From NCBI RefSeq assembly GCF_009455635.1, contig NZ_QPER01000001.1, positions 1,054,001 through 1,118,000 on the forward strand: 64,000 bases of DNA. Direction: 5' to 3'. The translations under genes and the position numbers were made by a program. Of the stretch, positions 62,050 to 64,000 are shown piece by piece. The DNA comes from Paraburkholderia agricolaris (GTDB lineage: Bacteria > Pseudomonadota > Gammaproteobacteria > Burkholderiales > Burkholderiaceae). Each line of letters opens with the position of its first letter. Within the stretch, counting starts at the first letter, position 1. The notes beneath the pieces were generated by a model that worked only from the letters and a program-made list of their open reading frames with translations, was not told where the DNA came from and did no database searches.

Positions 62050-62126
62050 TGGTCGGAGCGAAAGGATTCGAACCTTCGACCCTCTGATCCCAAATCAGAT
62101 GCGCTACCAGGCTGCGCTACGCTCCG
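62050..62126 (-). tRNA. tRNA-Pro (TGG)
   Basis: 77 nt with encoded CCA. Acceptor CGGAGCG pairs with CGCTCCG, discriminator A. The anticodon stem TCTGA/TCAGA holds loop TTTGGGA, anticodon TGG. T-arm contains GGTTCGAATCC. Confidence 0.96.
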
Positions 62127-62137
62127 ACGAATCCGAG

Positions 62138-62167
62138 ATTCTACGTGGCATTAGGTGCCAGAGTCAA
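62138..62167 (-). promoter_or_regulatory. Promoter of tRNA-Pro
   Basis: Minus strand: TTGACT (62162-62167), an 18-bp spacer, TAGAAT (62138-62143), which ends 11 bp before the tRNA. Confidence 0.7.
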
Positions 62168-62221
62168 CCACGAATTGCGTCGGAGTGAAAAAAGGCCTAA
62201 CCGTCGACGAAGTTTGTCCTC

Positions 62222-62395
62222 TCAATGCCGGCGGCGCATCCAGTGCGGCATGTGCTGGTGCGCGATCCAGTGGTGCAGTAAGCCTTCGCCGTCGTGTTCG
62301 CGCCTGTAGGTCCTCGCTTCGAAAATCGACAGGGCAAGCAGCACGAGCAGACCTATTGCAAGTCCGATCAGACCTGCGATCGATTCAGCGTCCAT
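62222..62395 (-). CDS. Small membrane protein with His-rich tail, 57 aa
   Basis: A short ORF with AGGAGA six bases before ATG 62395. The product starts MDAESIAGLIGLAIG and has one membrane segment (about residues 6-24: IAGLIGLAIGLLVLLALSI). The C-terminal 18 residues hold seven His (LHHWIAHQHMPHWMRRRH). A TATAAA lies 35 bp upstream. I recognise no family. Its topology suggests a tail facing one side of the inner membrane; metal binding is only a guess. Confidence 0.7.
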   Translation of the reverse strand: MDAESIAGLIGLAIGLLVLLALSIFEARTYRREHDGEGLLHHWIAHQHMPHWMRRRH

Positions 62396-62550
62396 GGCAG
62401 TCTCCTATGACACGCAACTGTGCCTTTATAGTAGGTCACGCGTAACAAAATGGGAGGTGGGAGACTGCTTACGGCGACTTCGTCGAATGCGAATTGCAGG
62501 TAGACTCTCGGCGCTTCATTGCCGTTATCGTCATTCTGTATCGAGAGTCT

Positions 62551-62712
62551 ATGAACCGCGTTTTATTGTTTGCGTTGATGCTGACCGCCGGACTCGCCGG
62601 CTGTGCCAACGATGCTTCCGGGCATCATGGCGGCCCGCCGCCGAAAGATCCCGTCGATTACCACGGCGTACCTACCGACGACCGCCCGCCTGTGATAGCG
62701 CCAGCGCCCTGA
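62551..62712 (+). CDS. Small lipoprotein, 53 aa
   Basis: Starts MNRVLLFALMLTAGLAGC: a signal peptide with lipobox LAGC and lipidated Cys18. The mature part is short, with HHGGPPPKDPVDYHGVPTDD and many Pro. Asp is not at position +2 (Asn is), so outer-membrane sorting is possible. No family recognised. Confidence 0.75.
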   Translation: MNRVLLFALMLTAGLAGCANDASGHHGGPPPKDPVDYHGVPTDDRPPVIAPAP

Positions 62713-62733
62713 GCGCCTACTGGTAACAAAAGC

Positions 62734-62763
62734 GAAGCGCCGGCGCGGGCACGCCGGTGCTTC
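62734..62763 (-). terminator. Hairpin after the MATE gene
   Basis: GAAGCGCCGGCG (62734-62745) pairs with CGCCGGTGCTTC (62752-62763) with one G-U pair. On the minus strand a short T-rich run follows (CTTTTGTT). It is 220 bp from the MATE stop, so its role is uncertain. Confidence 0.4.
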
Positions 62764-62985
62764 TGACCCGCGCAGACTGTTTGCGCGGAGAGCGCGGGCT
62801 GCAGTTATTCTAGGGCGCGGTGCGCGCGCGATATGTGTGCGCTTGTTTCAAGCCGTAAGTAACCGTGTACGGCGCTGCGGGAATGAACGCATAGCGTGCC
62901 GTTCATCCGTGGCGGATCGAGCACGACGTGCGCGTTCCTAAGACAAAACCATGCACCGTCGGCACGCCGGACGCTGCAGCAAAGG

Positions 62986-64000
62986 TCATGCGGCGACGCC
63001 TGCCATGCCACGTACAACGCCGGGCAGGAAGCGCGCAAGCGTGAGGCCGCGCGCCGCCATGAAGATCAGCATGGCGGCCCACAAACCGTGATTGCCGTAT
63101 AGCGCCAGCAAGGCCCACGAAGCCACGACGAACACCGCAAACGACACCACCATCGACGTCATCAGTTCATGCGTGCGCGTGGCGCCGATGAACACGCCGT
63201 CGAGCAGAAACCCCCAGACGGAGATCACCGGCAACAGCGCGGCCCACGGCAGATAAGTCTCGGCCGTGGCACGCACCGCTGCCTGATTGGTCAGGCCGCC
63301 GATGATCCATGATCCCGCACCCCAGTACACCAGCGAGAAGCCCAGTGCGCCGAGGGCGGACCACAGCGCCGTCACCCTGATGGCCTGCGCGAAAGCGTGC
63401 CGGTCGCGCGCGCCGATCGCAGCGCCTACCAGCGCTTCGGCAGCGTGTGCGAAGCCGTCGAGTCCATAGGCCATGAAGGTCTGAAAATTGAGCAGCAGCG
63501 CGTTGGCGGCAAGCGTGACATCACCCTGCCTCGCACCGAGATGCGCGAACCAGCCGAACGACGAAAGCAGGCAGAGCGTGCGCACAAAGATATCGCGATT
63601 CAGCACGATCAGACGCTTGAGCGCGGCAGCGTCGAACAGGGCGGCGCGGTTCAGCGCAGGCAGGCCACGCGGTCTGCCGTGCCACAGCAATGCCGCGCTG
63701 AGGACGAAGCCGAGCGCGTCGGCCGTGGCCGTGGCCGCGCCGATGCCGGCCACACCCCAATCGAATACGTACACGTACAGCAGCACCGCTGCGATATTCA
63801 CGCTGTTGATGAAGACCTGCGAGAGTAGCGCGAGCCGAACCTTCTGCGTGCCGAGCAGCCAGCCGAGCGCCACATAATTGCCGAGCGCGAGCGGCGCGGC
63901 CCAGATGCGCGCGTGACAGTAGATTTGCGCGTGGCGTTGCACTGCATCGCTGCCGCCGATCGCGCGCAACGCGTAGCCGATCAGCGGCATTTGCAGCAGA
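62986..64000 (-). CDS. MATE-family efflux transporter, 3' part
   Basis: The frame is open to the right edge, so the 5' end (about 100 residues of a usual 440) lies outside. The visible 337 residues show about nine or ten membrane segments and MATE/DinF features: ANALLLNFQTFMAYGLDGFAHAAEALVGAAIGARD, which is the second MATE repeat, and a C-terminal half with GVFIGATRTHEL. These transporters export drugs or other cations by Na+ or H+ antiport. The substrate is unknown. Confidence 0.88.
   Translation of the reverse strand, partial: LLQMPLIGYALRAIGGSDAVQRHAQIYCHARIWAAPLALGNYVALGWLLGTQKVRLALLSQVFINSVNIAAVLLYVYVFDWGVAGIGAATATADALGFVLSAALLWHGRPRGLPALNRAALFDAAALKRLIVLNRDIFVRTLCLLSSFGWFAHLGARQGDVTLAANALLLNFQTFMAYGLDGFAHAAEALVGAAIGARDRHAFAQAIRVTALWSALGALGFSLVYWGAGSWIIGGLTNQAAVRATAETYLPWAALLPVISVWGFLLDGVFIGATRTHELMTSMVVSFAVFVVASWALLALYGNHGLWAAMLIFMAARGLTLARFLPGVVRGMAGVAA

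Overview
The window is ordinary, densely coded, GC-rich chromosome of a betaproteobacterium, most likely Burkholderia or Paraburkholderia. The evidence is gene order and family hallmarks: lepA-lepB-rnc-era-recO-pdxJ-acpS-nagZ; EF-P with Arg32 close to its rhamnosyltransferase gene earP; a UvrC with a long acidic insert; an RNase III with a long charged tail; and pstSCAB-phoU-phoBR followed by divergent ppk/ppx. I see no prophage, insertion sequence, CRISPR array or rRNA operon.

Layout. 0-8 kb: translation, secretion and housekeeping operon (lepA partial, lepB, rnc, era, recO, pdxJ, acpS, nagZ). 8-12 kb: an atypical sigma-54-type response regulator, efp and earP. 12-16 kb: uvrC, pgsA and a tRNA cluster (Gly, Gly, Cys). 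16-20 kb: small unknown genes, a TraB/GumN protein, an ElaA-type acetyltransferase, and a minus-strand copper-delivery cassette for cytochrome oxidase (SCO, PCuAC, CtaG-like). 20-30.7 kb: trehalose synthesis (otsB, otsA) and two half-size ABC exporters on the minus strand, which bracket a glycosyltransferase and two membrane proteins on the plus strand. 30.7-37 kb: tRNA-Val, dnaQ, rnhA, a methyltransferase, gloB, a MltD-type lytic transglycosylase and an MFS transporter. 37-49 kb: carA, carB, greA, a DUF4149 protein, yhbY, rlmE, ftsH, folP, glmM. 49-62 kb: a phosphate-starvation region (pst-pho, ppk, ppx, an OlsB-like acyltransferase, sixA). 62-64 kb: tRNA-Pro, two tiny envelope proteins and a partial MATE transporter.

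The most useful observations are in non-coding DNA. (1) 11-bp phased GTCAC/GTCAT repeats of the Pho-box type lie upstream of pstS, ppk and the OlsB-like gene. They suggest that phosphate uptake, polyphosphate synthesis and a phosphorus-free ornithine lipid are co-regulated by the PhoB encoded in the same region. (2) The long leader of the ABC exporter at 28.3-30.1 kb has a good promoter, a 19-codon ORF with a strong ribosome-binding site, and overlapping, mutually exclusive hairpins, which looks like an attenuator. (3) The carB-greA gap holds a large inverted repeat with alternative pairings that ends in U8, resembling a terminator or attenuator in front of greA. (4) The sigma-54-type regulator departs from consensus at several ATPase and sigma-contact motifs.

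All function calls come from reading motifs in the translated sequence, without database searches. Start codons are judged from conserved N-termini and ribosome-binding sites. Convergent or antisense open frames in this GC-rich DNA were treated as shadows.
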